DNA of 64,000 nt from Advenella mandrilli (lineage in GTDB: Bacteria > Pseudomonadota > Gammaproteobacteria > Burkholderiales > Burkholderiaceae_B), in contig NZ_JAENGP010000005.1 of assembly GCF_016595155.1 (NCBI RefSeq), forward strand, positions 150,457-214,456. Direction: 5' to 3'. Under the pieces are notes generated by a model. That model did no database searches, was not told the origin of the DNA, and worked only from the letters and a program-made list of their open reading frames with translations. Shown in pieces: positions 9,020-19,121 of this stretch (position 1 is the first letter of the stretch; the number at the start of each line of letters is the position of its first letter). The position numbers and the translations under genes are program-made.

Positions 9020-10603
9020 TCAGGACAAAACCGGTGCCAGTACGGTAGGTATAGCGGTTTCAGCCGTGTGTGGGTAGTCGGTGGTGTAATGCAGGCCACG
9101 ACTTTCCTTACGGGCCAACCCGCATTGCAGCATCAGGCTGGCCACATCAAGCATGTTTTTCAGCTCTATCTCATTCAGGCTTGGCGCTTGTACGCTATTG
9201 TCCGGGTGCAGCTGGGCTTTCCATGTATTCAACTGCTGCAGGGCCGCCTGCATGCCGGCATGGTTGCGCACAATGCCAAAGTAATGCGTCATGAGTTGTC
9301 GTAAACTGTTTACGTTAGGGGGGCTGGCTTGCGCAGGCTGGCCATTGTCGCTGGTTGCCGGGTTGATGGCAATGGTGTTGTCATAAGCGGCAGGAGTTTC
9401 CCAGGGAAGGCCGGCTTCAATATTATTGGCAATATTCCTACCAGTCACGATGCATTCCAGTAAAGAATTGCTGGCCAGCCGGTTGGCACCATGCAGTCCG
9501 GTGTAAGCGGTTTCACCGGCGCAGTAAAGTCCTTTAAGGTCGGTTTGCCCGGCCCGGTTAACCAGCACACCGCCGCAGGTATAGTGGGCAGCCGGGGCAA
9601 CCGGAATGGGGCTGGTGCAAATATCAAGCTCGTGTGAAAGACAGGTTTCATGAATCATGGGGAAGTGATGCAAAATCTCATCCCTTGGTTTATGCGAGAT
9701 ATCCAGCCAGACATGGTTGGTGCCGTGTTTTTTCATTTCCGCTTCTATCGCCCGTGCCACAATGTCGCGGGGGGCCAGTTCGGCCCGTTGGTCATAGTCG
9801 GGCATAAAGCGGCTGCCGTCGGGACGTTTTAAAATGCCGCCTTCACCCCTTACCGCTTCGGAAATTAAAAAGGTGGGTATATGGGGTAATGCCAGGGCGG
9901 TTGGATGAAACTGGATGAATTCCATGTTGGCAATCCGGCAGCCGGCATGCCAGGCCATGGCAATCCCGTCGCCCGTGGCAATTACCGGGTTGGTGGTATG
10001 GGTAAAAAGCTGTCCGGTGCCGCCTGTGGCCAGTACTGTATTGGGCGCCAGAAAGGTTTCCATGTGGCCAGACTGCCGGTTAAGTGCCTTTACTCCCATG
10101 CATTGGGCATTTTTTTCATGGTCAAGCAGTAACTCAACCGAGGCCCGTTGCTCAAAAACCTGGATGTTGGGATGCTGGCCCAGTAGAGACTGCAGGGTAT
10201 GGGTAATGACATGCCCTGTTTTGTCCGAGGCATGGGCAATCCTGCGCCAGGAGTGGCCGCCTTCAAGGGTTAAGTGCAGCTGTTGGTCTGTATCGTTACG
10301 GGTAAAATTGACCTGGTGCGCCAGCAGCCATTTCAGGGCGTCGGGCGAATGTTCAACAATGTGGGCAACCGCTTCTTTTTCACACAAGCCGGCACCGGCA
10401 ACCAGGGTGTCATTAATGTGTCGCTCGAAGGAGTCCTGGCTGTCCCAAACAGCGGCAATGCCGCCTTGTGCCTTGTCGCTGGCGGTGTTGATAAGCGCAT
10501 CTTTGCAAAGCATGGCAATGCGCTGACTATCCGGTAATGACAGGGCGACCGACAATCCGGCTAAGCCACTGCCAATAATAATAGTGTCAAACTGACGCGT
10601 CAT
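9020..10603 (-). CDS. nadB: L-aspartate oxidase
   Basis: A 527-residue flavoprotein, the expected length for NadB. It oxidises L-aspartate to iminoaspartate, the first step of de novo NAD synthesis. The FAD-binding motif IIGSGLAGLSVAL is at residues 9-21. The DKAQGGIAA and ATGGTGQLF segments and the substrate-region HPTAL and RGEGGIL motifs are all present. The C-terminal fumarate-reductase-type helical domain is complete. It starts five bases after nadA stops, so nadA-nadB is an operon on the minus strand. Confidence 0.95.
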   Translation of the reverse strand: MTRQFDTIIIGSGLAGLSVALSLPDSQRIAMLCKDALINTASDKAQGGIAAVWDSQDSFERHINDTLVAGAGLCEKEAVAHIVEHSPDALKWLLAHQVNFTRNDTDQQLHLTLEGGHSWRRIAHASDKTGHVITHTLQSLLGQHPNIQVFEQRASVELLLDHEKNAQCMGVKALNRQSGHMETFLAPNTVLATGGTGQLFTHTTNPVIATGDGIAMAWHAGCRIANMEFIQFHPTALALPHIPTFLISEAVRGEGGILKRPDGSRFMPDYDQRAELAPRDIVARAIEAEMKKHGTNHVWLDISHKPRDEILHHFPMIHETCLSHELDICTSPIPVAPAAHYTCGGVLVNRAGQTDLKGLYCAGETAYTGLHGANRLASNSLLECIVTGRNIANNIEAGLPWETPAAYDNTIAINPATSDNGQPAQASPPNVNSLRQLMTHYFGIVRNHAGMQAALQQLNTWKAQLHPDNSVQAPSLNEIELKNMLDVASLMLQCGLARKESRGLHYTTDYPHTAETAIPTVLAPVLS

Positions 10604-10608
10604 GATGC

Positions 10609-11799
10609 TTAAGCGGCTCCAACGTGTTGAAACAGCTTCATGTCCTGAACCAGGTCGCCACTGGCCTTGACTGATTTTTTATGGGCTTCGGCAAAGGCCA
10701 GCATCCGGTCAAGCGGCATGCGGGCACGTTCGGCCAGCGGCTTGTCCAGTATGACTTCACCCGAACCGTTTACCAGGCATTGCTTGATACCCGCCAGCCC
10801 GTTCATGGCCATCCAGGGGCAAAAGGCACAGCTTTTGCAGCTTGCGCTATTGCCCGAGGTGGGGGCTGAAATAAAGGTTTTGCCAGGGGCCCGTTTTTGC
10901 ATTTCGTGCATAATGCCGGCATCGGTGGCCACAATAAAGGTTTGGGCCGGCAGGTCGATGGCGGCCTGGATGAGTTTGCTGGTAGAGCCGGTTACATCGG
11001 CCAGTGCCGCCACAGAGGCCGGTGACTCGGGGTGTACCAGCACTTTGGCATCGGGGTATTGTTCTTTCAGGCTGACCAGCTCGGCGGCCTTGAATTCATT
11101 ATGGACCAGACAGGACCCTTGCCATAACAGCATATCGGCACCGGTATTGTCCTGGATATATTGACCAAGGTGACGATCAGGACCCCAAATGATTTTTTCG
11201 CCTTTTTCGTGCAGGTAGCTAACGATTTCCAGGGCAATGGAAGAGGTCACCACCCAATCGGCGCGTGCTTTTACTTCGGCGCTGGTGTTGGCATATACCA
11301 CCACGGTCCGGTCAGGGTGGGCATCGCAGAAGGCACTGAACTGATCGGCAGGGCAGCCCAGGTCAAGCGAACATTCGGCCTCAAGGGTTGGCATCAGCAC
11401 TTTTTTTTCAGGGCTGAGCATTTTGGCGGTTTCACCCATGAAGCGAACTCCGGCCACAATCAGGGTAGAGGCTTCATGGTCACGGCCAAAACGTGCCATT
11501 TCAAGCGAGTCACCCACGCAGCCGCCAGTTTCAAGCGCCAGGTCCTGCAAAACCGGATCAACATAATAATGCGCCACCAGAACTGCATTCTCATCTTGTA
11601 TGAGTTGCTTGATTTCCTGGATGTATTGTTGTTCCTGTTCTCGTGAAAGCGGGGCGGGTGTCTGGGCCCAGGCTTTACCTACCGCCAGGGCATCTGCGCT
11701 TTCTGGCAGTACTGACGTCATGCAGGCCTGCCCGTTCAGTTTGGCGGTTTGCAATAAAGGTTGATCAAATTCAAATGCTTTCTGTTCTATATGTCCCAT
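10609..11799 (-). CDS. nadA: Quinolinate synthase
   Basis: A 396-residue NadA. It condenses iminoaspartate with dihydroxyacetone phosphate to quinolinate using a [4Fe-4S] cluster. Cysteine-containing segments of the family are visible: [11 protein letters not shown] near residue 105, [10 protein letters not shown] near residue 150, and a C-terminal CKSCAFCPW in the CxxCxxC style seen in proteobacterial NadA. The N-terminal ~40 residues are variable extension. It is the first gene of nadA-nadB and lies 34 bases downstream of a palindromic operator facing a divergent NadQ-like gene. Confidence 0.95.
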   Translation of the reverse strand: MGHIEQKAFEFDQPLLQTAKLNGQACMTSVLPESADALAVGKAWAQTPAPLSREQEQQYIQEIKQLIQDENAVLVAHYYVDPVLQDLALETGGCVGDSLEMARFGRDHEASTLIVAGVRFMGETAKMLSPEKKVLMPTLEAECSLDLGCPADQFSAFCDAHPDRTVVVYANTSAEVKARADWVVTSSIALEIVSYLHEKGEKIIWGPDRHLGQYIQDNTGADMLLWQGSCLVHNEFKAAELVSLKEQYPDAKVLVHPESPASVAALADVTGSTSKLIQAAIDLPAQTFIVATDAGIMHEMQKRAPGKTFISAPTSGNSASCKSCAFCPWMAMNGLAGIKQCLVNGSGEVILDKPLAERARMPLDRMLAFAEAHKKSVKASGDLVQDMKLFQHVGAA

Positions 11800-11832
11800 G
11801 ATTTTTTAAGTCGTCATTTTGAAAAAAGTTAA

Positions 11833-11853
11833 TTATGCTCTTATTGAGCATAA
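11833..11853. promoter_or_regulatory. Palindromic operator, probable NadQ site
   Basis: A perfect inverted repeat: TTATGCTC, five bases, GAGCATAA. It sits 34 bases upstream of nadA and 124 bases upstream of the divergent NadQ-like regulator. A dyad of this size between a NAD biosynthesis operon and its presumed NAD-sensing repressor is most simply the repressor site. The factor assignment is inference; the palindrome is seen directly. Confidence 0.7.
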
Positions 11854-11976
11854 AACGCAAAACATTTTTATCAATCGGTTTTTTTGTTATTCAGCCGCTT
11901 GCAAATAGTTTTGCCCGGCCGGACACTTCCATATACAATGCCTATGCCAATATCCAATCATCAATAGCCATAAAGC

Positions 11977-12921
11977 ATGCCGGCATCAGAGATCTCCACA
12001 AACCAGAATGAGGGCGCCAGTGAGCTGGTTGCCGTTTTAATTGCCATCACCCGGTTTTCCGCCCGTGTTTTAACGGTGCTTGATGGGCAGTCCCTGCCTT
12101 TTGGCGCCTTGTCACCGGTTCACCACTCTTTGCAGTCGGGTGTCCGGCAATGGGTTAAAGCCCAAACCAGGCAGCCAATGGGCTATGTAGAGCAGCTGTA
12201 TACGTTTGTGGATACCACCCGAACCCGTCTGTCGGGGCATCCGGTGCTGTATGTTAGTTATCTGGGCCTGGTCAAGGAAATTGATGAAAGCCAGCTTGAG
12301 GCGCATGCCAGCTGGCAAGACTGGTACTATTATTTTCCCTGGGAAGATCATCGGCAGGGGCTGGTGCCGTGGGTAACACAAACGCTATTGCCGCAACTGC
12401 AGGATTGGATTCACCAGGAAAATGATCCTGTGATCTGCATGAACCGACAACGGCGGGTGGACATGTGCTGGGGACTTGACGGCTTTGACTGGGTGGAAGA
12501 ACATGTGCTGCTGCGTTACGAACTCATGTATGAAGCGGGGTTGATTCCCGAGACGCCCCATTTCCGGAGCATTGGCCTGGGGCCGGCCGAAGTCGGGGTT
12601 CCCATGCAGCGTGACCATCGCCGGGTGCTGGCTACGGCCATGTCCCGCCTGCGGGCAAAAATCAAATATCGTCCCGTTATTGCCGAACTCATGCCCGAGG
12701 CGTTCACCTTGTTCCAGTTGCAAAAAAGCATCGAGGGCCTGGCGGGGGTCGAGTTGCACAAGCAGAATTTTCGTCGCATGATGCAGCATCAGGATCTGGT
12801 GGAGGAAACCGGCAAGGTGACTGCCCAGGATCGTGGCCGGCCGGCCCGCTTGTATAAGTTCAAGGATCACGTCCTGCTGGAAAACATTCTGGCGGGTAGC
12901 AAGCTGCCGCAAATAAAGTAA
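11977..12921 (+). CDS. nadQ: NadQ-like transcriptional regulator of NAD synthesis (degenerate Nudix domain plus winged helix)
   Basis: A 314-residue protein matching the COG4111/NadQ group: an N-terminal Nudix-like ligand domain (residues ~15-215) lacking a Nudix box, and a C-terminal winged helix (~220-305) with TAMSRLRAKIKYRPV and a GRPARLYKFK wing. NrtR has the same plan, a Nudix fold reused as an NAD-metabolite sensor. Location supports the role: it is divergent from nadA-nadB with a perfect palindrome between them. No strong Shine-Dalgarno is visible before ATG 11977. The family match is from recalled segments rather than an alignment; context raises confidence. Confidence 0.75.
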   Translation: MPASEISTNQNEGASELVAVLIAITRFSARVLTVLDGQSLPFGALSPVHHSLQSGVRQWVKAQTRQPMGYVEQLYTFVDTTRTRLSGHPVLYVSYLGLVKEIDESQLEAHASWQDWYYYFPWEDHRQGLVPWVTQTLLPQLQDWIHQENDPVICMNRQRRVDMCWGLDGFDWVEEHVLLRYELMYEAGLIPETPHFRSIGLGPAEVGVPMQRDHRRVLATAMSRLRAKIKYRPVIAELMPEAFTLFQLQKSIEGLAGVELHKQNFRRMMQHQDLVEETGKVTAQDRGRPARLYKFKDHVLLENILAGSKLPQIK

Positions 12922-12989
12922 ACAATAGGATGGACGCCCCATCTCGTGACTCATCAATAACTGCAACCGAAAGGGGCGTGCGTTCGAGC

Positions 12990-14105
12990 TCAGGCCGGGT
13001 AGTAACAGCCCAGAACGGTTTTGCGCCGGGCGCCACTGACTGATGGTGTGCCGGCTGGCACCCGGTTGCAATGGGCCCAGGCCAGCCAGGCAAAAGCCAG
13101 GGCTTCCATGGATTGGCCGGGCACCCCGTAATCTTCACAGCGACTTACCGGAAGATGAGCCCGCAGCGCCAGTTCCTGCAGCAAGGGGCCGTTAAGTGCG
13201 CCACCGCCACAGGCAATAATTTCCTGTGTTCCGGGGGCATAGGCATGAATGGCGCTGGCAATGGTTTGGGCGGTTAGCGCACGCAAGCTGGCCTGTACAT
13301 CGGGGGCGCAAATGCTTTGTTTGAAGCCGGCCAGCCTGGTGTTTAGCCAGTCCAGGTTAAACAGGTCCCGGCCAGTTGATTTGGGTGGGGGGAGCGCAAA
13401 CCAGGGTTCAGCTGCCAGCAAATAATTCAATAAGACTTCATTTACCGTACCACTGGCACCCCATTGACCATTTTGGTCGTACTCCTTGCCGGTGTGGTGC
13501 TGACACCAGATATCCATTAAGACATTGGCCGGACCGGTATCAAACCCGCTGATTTCTTTTGCGGGGTGCAAAATACTAATATTGGCCATGCCGCCCAGGT
13601 TTAATACGGTAACGGGTCGGTGTACACCAAACAAAGCCTGGTGAAAAGCGGGCACCAAAGGGGCGCCTTGCCCGCCGGCGGCAATGTCTTTGCTGCGAAA
13701 ATCGGCTACCACCGCAATCTGCGTAAGCTCGCTTAATAAGGCCGGTGCATTCAGCTGTATGGTGTAGCCCAGTTCGGGACGATGGCGCACGGTTTGCCCG
13801 TGGGCACCAATGGCGGTCACCTGTTTCGGTGCCAGTTGTGCCTGCTTCAGCAACTGCGTACAAACTTGGGCATACAAATGGGCCAGTTCATTGGCAGCCA
13901 GACAGGATTTTTCCAGTTCGTTGTGTCCCGGGGCATTCAGCTCAAGGAAATGCTGCCTTAACATGGCCGGCATGGGCAGGCTGGCCCGGGCAAGAAGGCG
14001 GGGAGGTTGTTCGGGTGAAAAGGCGGCAATGACCCCGTCAACGCCATCGGTGCTGGTGCCGGACATGAGGCCGATGAAATATTGAGTATCCCGTACAGGA
14101 GACAT
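12990..14105 (-). CDS. anmK: Anhydro-N-acetylmuramic acid kinase
   Basis: A 371-residue sugar kinase of the ASKHA fold. It phosphorylates and hydrolyses 1,6-anhydroMurNAc to MurNAc-6-phosphate in peptidoglycan recycling. The phosphate-1 loop IGLMSGTSTDGVDGVI lies near the N terminus. GAHGQTVRHRP, LNLGGMANIS and the C-terminal ACGGGALNGPLLQEL complete the nucleotide site. An upstream extension to 14231 is possible, but the ATG at 14105 matches the family start (MSPVRDTQYFIGLMSGTS). It is divergent from tyrS, a pairing common in Alcaligenaceae and related groups. Confidence 0.93.
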   Translation of the reverse strand: MSPVRDTQYFIGLMSGTSTDGVDGVIAAFSPEQPPRLLARASLPMPAMLRQHFLELNAPGHNELEKSCLAANELAHLYAQVCTQLLKQAQLAPKQVTAIGAHGQTVRHRPELGYTIQLNAPALLSELTQIAVVADFRSKDIAAGGQGAPLVPAFHQALFGVHRPVTVLNLGGMANISILHPAKEISGFDTGPANVLMDIWCQHHTGKEYDQNGQWGASGTVNEVLLNYLLAAEPWFALPPPKSTGRDLFNLDWLNTRLAGFKQSICAPDVQASLRALTAQTIASAIHAYAPGTQEIIACGGGALNGPLLQELALRAHLPVSRCEDYGVPGQSMEALAFAWLAWAHCNRVPAGTPSVSGARRKTVLGCYYPA

Positions 14106-14245
14106 ATGCAATCTGAATTTGGATAAAAAGGTATAATTTAGCACTGAATCGCAGGAAAAAAGCGATAATAGCAGGTCTACCCCATTATCATCCCGGTTAC
14201 ATTTTGCTACTGGGGTGTTTATGTTTTGCATTGGATAAAGTTTTT

Positions 14246-15472
14246 ATGTCATCTTCCGAATCACCTGTTTCTCCAGAAGTCCAGAATGACCTGCGTGTTG
14301 TCTTGCGCGGGTGCGATGAGCTGCTGGTCGAGTCAGAGTTTGCCAAAAAGTTGCAAAAGAGCCGTGATACCAATACGCCGCTGCGTATTAAACTTGGGCT
14401 AGACCCTACCGCGCCCGATATTCACCTGGGTCATACCGTTGTCCTTAATAAAATGCGTCAGCTGCAAGACCTTGGGCATAATGTCATTTTCCTCATTGGC
14501 AACTTCACCTCCATGATTGGTGACCCCAGCGGCCGTAATGCAACCCGCCCGCCACTAACCAAAGAACAGGTTGAAGAAAACGCAAAAACCTATTATGAAC
14601 AGGCCAGCATGGTGCTGGACCCTGAACGCACCGAAGTCCGCTACAACGCCGACTGGTGCGAACAGTTGGGTGCCAGCGGTATTATCCAGCTGGCCTCACG
14701 CTATACCGTGGCCCGCATGATGGAGCGCGATGATTTCACCAAGCGTTTCAAGGGTGGCGTGCCCATTGCCGTTCACGAATTTTTATACCCATTGCTGCAA
14801 GGTTACGATTCTGTCGTGCTCAAGTCCGACCTGGAACTGGGCGGCACCGACCAGAAATTCAACCTGCTGGTGGGACGCGAACTGCAAAAAGAATATGGTC
14901 AAGAGCCCCAATGCGTGCTAACCATGCCGTTGCTGGTCGGGCTTGACGGCGTCGACAAAATGTCCAAATCCAAGAATAATTATATTGGCATTACCGAAGC
15001 GCCCGATTCCATGTTCGGCAAGCTCATGTCCATTTCAGACACACTCATGTGGAGCTACTACGAACTGCTTTCTTTCCTTTCCCTGGAAGAAATTGCCGGC
15101 TTTAAAAAACAAACCGAAGAAGGGCGCAACCCGCGTGACATCAAGGTCATGCTGGCCCAGGAAATTATTACCCGTTTCCATTCCGCCAAGGCGGCCGAAG
15201 AGGCTCTGGCCAATTTTGAGGCCCGCTTCCGTGATGGCGTCATCCCTGATGAGATGCCTGAGATCCAGTTGCCAGGCGGCCCATTGGGCATTGTCAAGGT
15301 ACTCCGGGAATCAGGCTTGTCCAGTTCGGGCTCGGAAGCCCAGCGCAATATTGTCCAGGGTGGCGTACGTGTTGATGGCCAGCGGGTTGAAGATAAATCC
15401 CTGCAGCTTGAGGCAGGTACTTATGTCGTGCAGGTAGGCAAGCGTAAATTTGCCCGCATCACTGTCAATTAA
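14246..15472 (+). CDS. tyrS: Tyrosyl-tRNA synthetase
   Basis: A 408-residue class I synthetase. The HIGH-type motif reads HLGH in [10 protein letters not shown] near residue 57. The KMSKS loop is exact in [11 protein letters not shown] near residue 240. A C-terminal S4 RNA-binding domain covers about residues 345-405. The HLGH form and length place it in the TyrZ-like clade usual in betaproteobacteria. The start at 14246 (MSSSESP) is preferred to a TTG 42 bases upstream because of family length and the GGATAAAG purine tract before it. Confidence 0.94.
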   Translation: MSSSESPVSPEVQNDLRVVLRGCDELLVESEFAKKLQKSRDTNTPLRIKLGLDPTAPDIHLGHTVVLNKMRQLQDLGHNVIFLIGNFTSMIGDPSGRNATRPPLTKEQVEENAKTYYEQASMVLDPERTEVRYNADWCEQLGASGIIQLASRYTVARMMERDDFTKRFKGGVPIAVHEFLYPLLQGYDSVVLKSDLELGGTDQKFNLLVGRELQKEYGQEPQCVLTMPLLVGLDGVDKMSKSKNNYIGITEAPDSMFGKLMSISDTLMWSYYELLSFLSLEEIAGFKKQTEEGRNPRDIKVMLAQEIITRFHSAKAAEEALANFEARFRDGVIPDEMPEIQLPGGPLGIVKVLRESGLSSSGSEAQRNIVQGGVRVDGQRVEDKSLQLEAGTYVVQVGKRKFARITVN

Positions 15473-15513
15473 TTGACGTCCATCTATTAACATCAGGTTT
15501 TATTGGGGGATCT

Positions 15514-16143
15514 ATGAAATTACTTAGTCAGTCAATCGTTAACGGCCAGGCCATTCACGCTCGCTTTGCTTTTGGCAAACAAGATGCGGCGGCACATATT
15601 GCGCTGTCCGATAATCTGAACCCGCATTTCTCATGGGAAGGCGCGCCCGAAGGCACTCTTTCTTTTGTGCTGGTTTGTCGTGATCCGGATGCGCCCAGCA
15701 AGCCTGATGATGTCAATCAGGAAGACCGCGAAGTGCCGGCTGACTTGCCGCGTGCCAATTTTTATCACTGGGTGCTGGTTGACATTCCGGCCAGCGTGAC
15801 GGCCATTGAAGAAGGTGAATTCTCCAAAGAGGTGACACCCAAGGGGAAAAACGGTCCAACTGCGCCGCGCAACATGCGCCAGGGCATTAATGACTACACC
15901 ACCTGGTTTGCCAGCGACCATGATATGAAAGGCGATTACTACGGCTATGATGGCCCATGTCCCCCTTTCAATGACGCGCTGGCTCACCGTTATGAATTCA
16001 CGCTTTATGCCCTGGATATAGAAACGGTTCCTCTTGAAGGCCGATTTAGCACCGAAGATGTCCTTAAAGTCATCAATCCGCATATATTGGCCAGCGATAG
16101 TATTACCGGACTGTATACACTCAATCCTAAAGTGACCATTTAA
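15514..16143 (+). CDS. YbhB/YbcL family Raf kinase inhibitor-like protein (PEBP fold)
   Basis: A 209-residue phosphatidylethanolamine-binding-protein family member. The family core is visible: [26 protein letters not shown] near residues 30-60, [10 protein letters not shown] near 85, and [27 protein letters not shown] near 150-175, whose DPDAP and GPCPP pieces line the anion pocket. The bacterial role is uncertain. There is no signal peptide, so it is cytosolic. GGGGGATCT precedes the ATG. It lies between tyrS and glyA with short gaps. Confidence 0.85.
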   Translation: MKLLSQSIVNGQAIHARFAFGKQDAAAHIALSDNLNPHFSWEGAPEGTLSFVLVCRDPDAPSKPDDVNQEDREVPADLPRANFYHWVLVDIPASVTAIEEGEFSKEVTPKGKNGPTAPRNMRQGINDYTTWFASDHDMKGDYYGYDGPCPPFNDALAHRYEFTLYALDIETVPLEGRFSTEDVLKVINPHILASDSITGLYTLNPKVTI

Positions 16144-16175
16144 TTTTTTTGCTTTTTATAAATTCAGGAAAACAC

Positions 16176-17420
16176 ATGTTTGATCGTTCCCTAACCCTGG
16201 ACAAAGTAGACCCCGCATTGTGGGATGCCATCCAGAAAGAAACCGTACGTCAGGAACAGCACATTGAGCTGATCGCCTCTGAAAACTACACCAGTCCTGC
16301 TGTTATGCAGGCACAGGGCACACAGCTTACCAACAAGTATGCCGAAGGTTATCCAGGCAAGCGTTATTACGGTGGTTGCGAGTTTGTGGATATTGCCGAG
16401 CAACTGGCGATTGAGCGGCTGAAAGAACTGTTTGGTGCCGAAGCCGCCAACGTTCAGCCCAACTCCGGCTCACAGGCCAACCAGGGTGTTTACATGGCTG
16501 TCCTGAAACCGGGTGATACCGTTCTGGGCATGAGCCTGGCCGAAGGCGGTCACCTTACACACGGCGCTTCCGTTAACGCTTCCGGCAAACTGTACAATTT
16601 CATCCCTTACGGCCTTGATGAAAACGAAGTGCTGAACTACGAACAGGTAGAACAACTGGCTAAAGAGCACAAGCCCAAACTGATTGTGGCCGGTGCTTCT
16701 GCTTACTCACTGCGTATCGACTTTGAGCGCATGGCTAAAATTGCCCACGATAACGGTGCTCTGTTCATGGTAGACATTGCGCACTATGCAGGCCTGGTCG
16801 CTGGGGGCGAATACCCCAACCCCGTGCCACACGCCGACTTTGTTACCTCCACCACCCACAAATCACTGCGTGGTCCACGTGGCGGCGTCATCATGATGAA
16901 AGCCGAGTACGAAAAAGCCGTCAATTCCGCGATCTTCCCCGGTATCCAAGGTGGCCCGTTAATGCACGTGATTGCCGGTAAAGCCGTTGCTTTTAAAGAA
17001 GCCCTGGCGCCCGAGTTCAAAGACTATGCCAAACAGGTTGCCCTGAATGCAAAAGTGCTGGCCGAAACATTGGTAAAACGCGGTTTGCGTATTGTGTCTG
17101 GCCGTACCGAAAGCCACGTCATGCTGGTAGACCTGCGTGCCAAGGGCATTACCGGTAAAGAAGCCGAAGCCGTCCTGGGTGATGCACATATCACGGTTAA
17201 TAAAAACGCCATTCCAAATGACCCTGAAAAGCCATTCGTGACCAGCGGTATCCGTTTGGGTACACCAGCCATGACTACACGCGGTTTTACCGAAAAAGAA
17301 GCTGAATTAACGGCCAACCTGATTGCCGATGTTCTTGATAATCCACGTGATGAGGCTAATATTGCCGCTATCCGTGAAAAGGTTAATCAATTAACCGCAC
17401 AGTTCCCGGTTTACAAATAA
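16176..17420 (+). CDS. glyA: Serine hydroxymethyltransferase
   Basis: A 414-residue PLP enzyme converting serine and tetrahydrofolate to glycine and methylene-tetrahydrofolate. The PLP lysine is in [13 protein letters not shown] near residue 229. [14 protein letters not shown], the YGGCEFVD segment and [14 protein letters not shown] are also intact. The start at 16176 ([10 protein letters not shown]) matches the family; an upstream TTG at 16149 is rejected. CAGGAA precedes the ATG. A hairpin terminator follows, then nrdR, a conserved order in proteobacteria. Confidence 0.96.
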   Translation: MFDRSLTLDKVDPALWDAIQKETVRQEQHIELIASENYTSPAVMQAQGTQLTNKYAEGYPGKRYYGGCEFVDIAEQLAIERLKELFGAEAANVQPNSGSQANQGVYMAVLKPGDTVLGMSLAEGGHLTHGASVNASGKLYNFIPYGLDENEVLNYEQVEQLAKEHKPKLIVAGASAYSLRIDFERMAKIAHDNGALFMVDIAHYAGLVAGGEYPNPVPHADFVTSTTHKSLRGPRGGVIMMKAEYEKAVNSAIFPGIQGGPLMHVIAGKAVAFKEALAPEFKDYAKQVALNAKVLAETLVKRGLRIVSGRTESHVMLVDLRAKGITGKEAEAVLGDAHITVNKNAIPNDPEKPFVTSGIRLGTPAMTTRGFTEKEAELTANLIADVLDNPRDEANIAAIREKVNQLTAQFPVYK

Positions 17421-17435
17421 GTTGCCAACCCCAGC

Positions 17436-17460
17436 AACGCCTGCTCCGGCAGGCGTTTTA
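17436..17460 (+). terminator. Terminator after glyA
   Basis: Hairpin CGCCTGC-TCCG-GCAGGCG, extended by flanking AA/TT, followed by a short T-rich tail. It lies 16 bases after the glyA stop and 19 bases before the nrdR start, so some read-through may serve nrdR. Confidence 0.85.
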
Positions 17461-17478
17461 CTTTAAGGTTTCGTTCAA

Positions 17479-17958
17479 ATGAAATGTCCGTTCTGTGCTC
17501 ACTCAGAAACCCAGGTGGTGGATTCCCGGGTTTCTGAAGATGGTGATACCATACGCCGGCGCCGGCGCTGTCTGGATTGCGACAGGCGCTTTACCACGTA
17601 TGAGCGGGTTGAGCTGTCTATGCCAACCATCGTAAAAAGAAATGGAACGCGCGTAGAATTTGACATTAATAAATTGAATGCAAGCCTTAAGCTGGCCTTG
17701 CGTAAACGGCCGGTGCCCACCGAGGCCCTTGAGGCTGCCGTTTCACGCATTCAGGAAGCCTTGCTGAATACACCGGGTAAAGAGGTTTCTACCGGGCATA
17801 TTGGTGAGCTGGTCATGAATGAGCTCAAGCAACTGGACCAGGTTGCCTATGTGCGTTTTGCCTCAGTTTATAAAAGTTTTGAAGATATTGGCGAGTTTGT
17901 GAAGGCCATTCAGGAAATGCAGGTGCCGGTCAGTGCCCCCAAACTGGAAAAGAAATAG
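17479..17958 (+). CDS. nrdR: Transcriptional repressor NrdR
   Basis: A 159-residue NrdR. The N-terminal zinc ribbon has Cys3, Cys6, Cys31 and Cys34 (MKCPFC ... CLDC), followed by the [10 protein letters not shown] segment. An ATP-cone domain covers about residues 48-138, starting [14 protein letters not shown]. NrdR represses ribonucleotide reductase genes in response to dATP/ATP. It is followed with one base gap by ribD, suggesting translational coupling. Confidence 0.95.
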   Translation: MKCPFCAHSETQVVDSRVSEDGDTIRRRRRCLDCDRRFTTYERVELSMPTIVKRNGTRVEFDINKLNASLKLALRKRPVPTEALEAAVSRIQEALLNTPGKEVSTGHIGELVMNELKQLDQVAYVRFASVYKSFEDIGEFVKAIQEMQVPVSAPKLEKK

Positions 17959-17959
17959 G

Positions 17960-19102
17960 GTGGAATCCGTCTTGACGCAGCCTGATGATGTTGACTGGAT
18001 GAACAAGGCGCTGGAGCAAGCCGCTTCAGTCCTGTTCATTACCACCCCCAACCCCCGGGTGGGTTGTGTGATTGTTAAAAACCGACAATTGCTGGGGCAG
18101 GGGGCCACCCAAAAAGCAGGTGGCCCGCATGCCGAAATTTGTGCCATTCACCATGCGCAAAACAACGGGCATGACCTGGCGGGCAGCACCTTTTACGTTA
18201 CGTTGGAACCTTGCAGCCATTATGGTAAAACCCCACCTTGTGTTGATGCCATTATTGCTGTCAAACCGGCCAGGGTAGTGATTGCCATGGCAGACCCTAA
18301 CCCTTTGGTAGGGGGCAGGGGCATTGCCAGGTTGCAAGAAGCGGGCATAGAAGTACGCGTTAACCTGCTTGCAGCGCAGGCGCTGGCCCTGAATCCGGGG
18401 TTCATTTCCCGCATGATCACCGGTCGCCCCTGGGTATGGAGCAAACTGGCCTCTTCGCTGGATGGGCGCATGGCTTTGCATAATGGCCAGTCACAATGGA
18501 TTACCAGTGCCGCGGCCCGTGCTGACGGGCATTACTGGCGTGCCAGAAGTTGTGTGGTGTTAACCGGCATGGGCACTGTTTTGCACGATGATCCGCTAAT
18601 GACCGTGCGCTCAGTGGACACCCCGCGCCAGCCTGTTCGTGCCATTATTGACAGCCGCTTTATTGTGCCGGAAACCGCCCGAATATTTAATGCTGACCCG
18701 GTGTGGGTGTTTACGACTCACCCCGATGAAGCCAAGGCAGCCCGCCTGCAAGCGAAAAATGTTCAGGTGATTGCCATGCCCGAAAAAAATGGCCATGTTG
18801 ATCTTGAAGCAGTGCTGGACTGGATGGGCAAGCAACACATTAACGAGGTGCATGTAGAGGCCGGACCAGGACTGAACGGTGCTTTGTTGCAGGCAGGCCT
18901 GCTGGATGAACTGTTGCTGTACATGGCCCCTAAAATACTGGGTGATGCGCATGGGCTGTTTCGTTTACCTGTATTGAATGAATTGGATCAGGCTTACCAG
19001 TTTGATTTTTTTGAAACCCAAACCTTTGCGCCCGATTTGCGTTTGCGTGCGCGTTTGCCAAACCGCTGGGATACGCTTTTGAACAGCGTGATGCATAAGT
19101 AA
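17960..19102 (+). CDS. ribD: Bifunctional riboflavin biosynthesis deaminase/reductase
   Basis: A RibD of about 380 residues. The N-terminal deaminase has the zinc motif GPHAEICAI and PCSHYGKTPPC (residues ~60-95). The C-terminal reductase (from ~155) contains WVWSKLASSLDGRMAL and VHVEAGPGLNGALL. It performs the deamination and reduction steps of riboflavin synthesis. The start is uncertain: GTG 17960 sits one base after the nrdR stop, TTG 17972 has the better-spaced GGGTGGA, and ATG 17999 is the next ATG. No FMN riboswitch is visible upstream; the gene appears coupled to nrdR. Confidence 0.93.
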   Translation: MESVLTQPDDVDWMNKALEQAASVLFITTPNPRVGCVIVKNRQLLGQGATQKAGGPHAEICAIHHAQNNGHDLAGSTFYVTLEPCSHYGKTPPCVDAIIAVKPARVVIAMADPNPLVGGRGIARLQEAGIEVRVNLLAAQALALNPGFISRMITGRPWVWSKLASSLDGRMALHNGQSQWITSAAARADGHYWRARSCVVLTGMGTVLHDDPLMTVRSVDTPRQPVRAIIDSRFIVPETARIFNADPVWVFTTHPDEAKAARLQAKNVQVIAMPEKNGHVDLEAVLDWMGKQHINEVHVEAGPGLNGALLQAGLLDELLLYMAPKILGDAHGLFRLPVLNELDQAYQFDFFETQTFAPDLRLRARLPNRWDTLLNSVMHK

Positions 19103-19121
19103 GATCATCAAGGAAAGAAAT

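Noticed and set aside
9915..10526. 203-codon frame opposite nadB
   Set aside because: Antisense to a complete L-aspartate oxidase; no motifs.
17905..17960. FMN riboswitch upstream of ribD
   Set aside because: ribD starts one base after nrdR; there is no room for, or trace of, the conserved RFN element.
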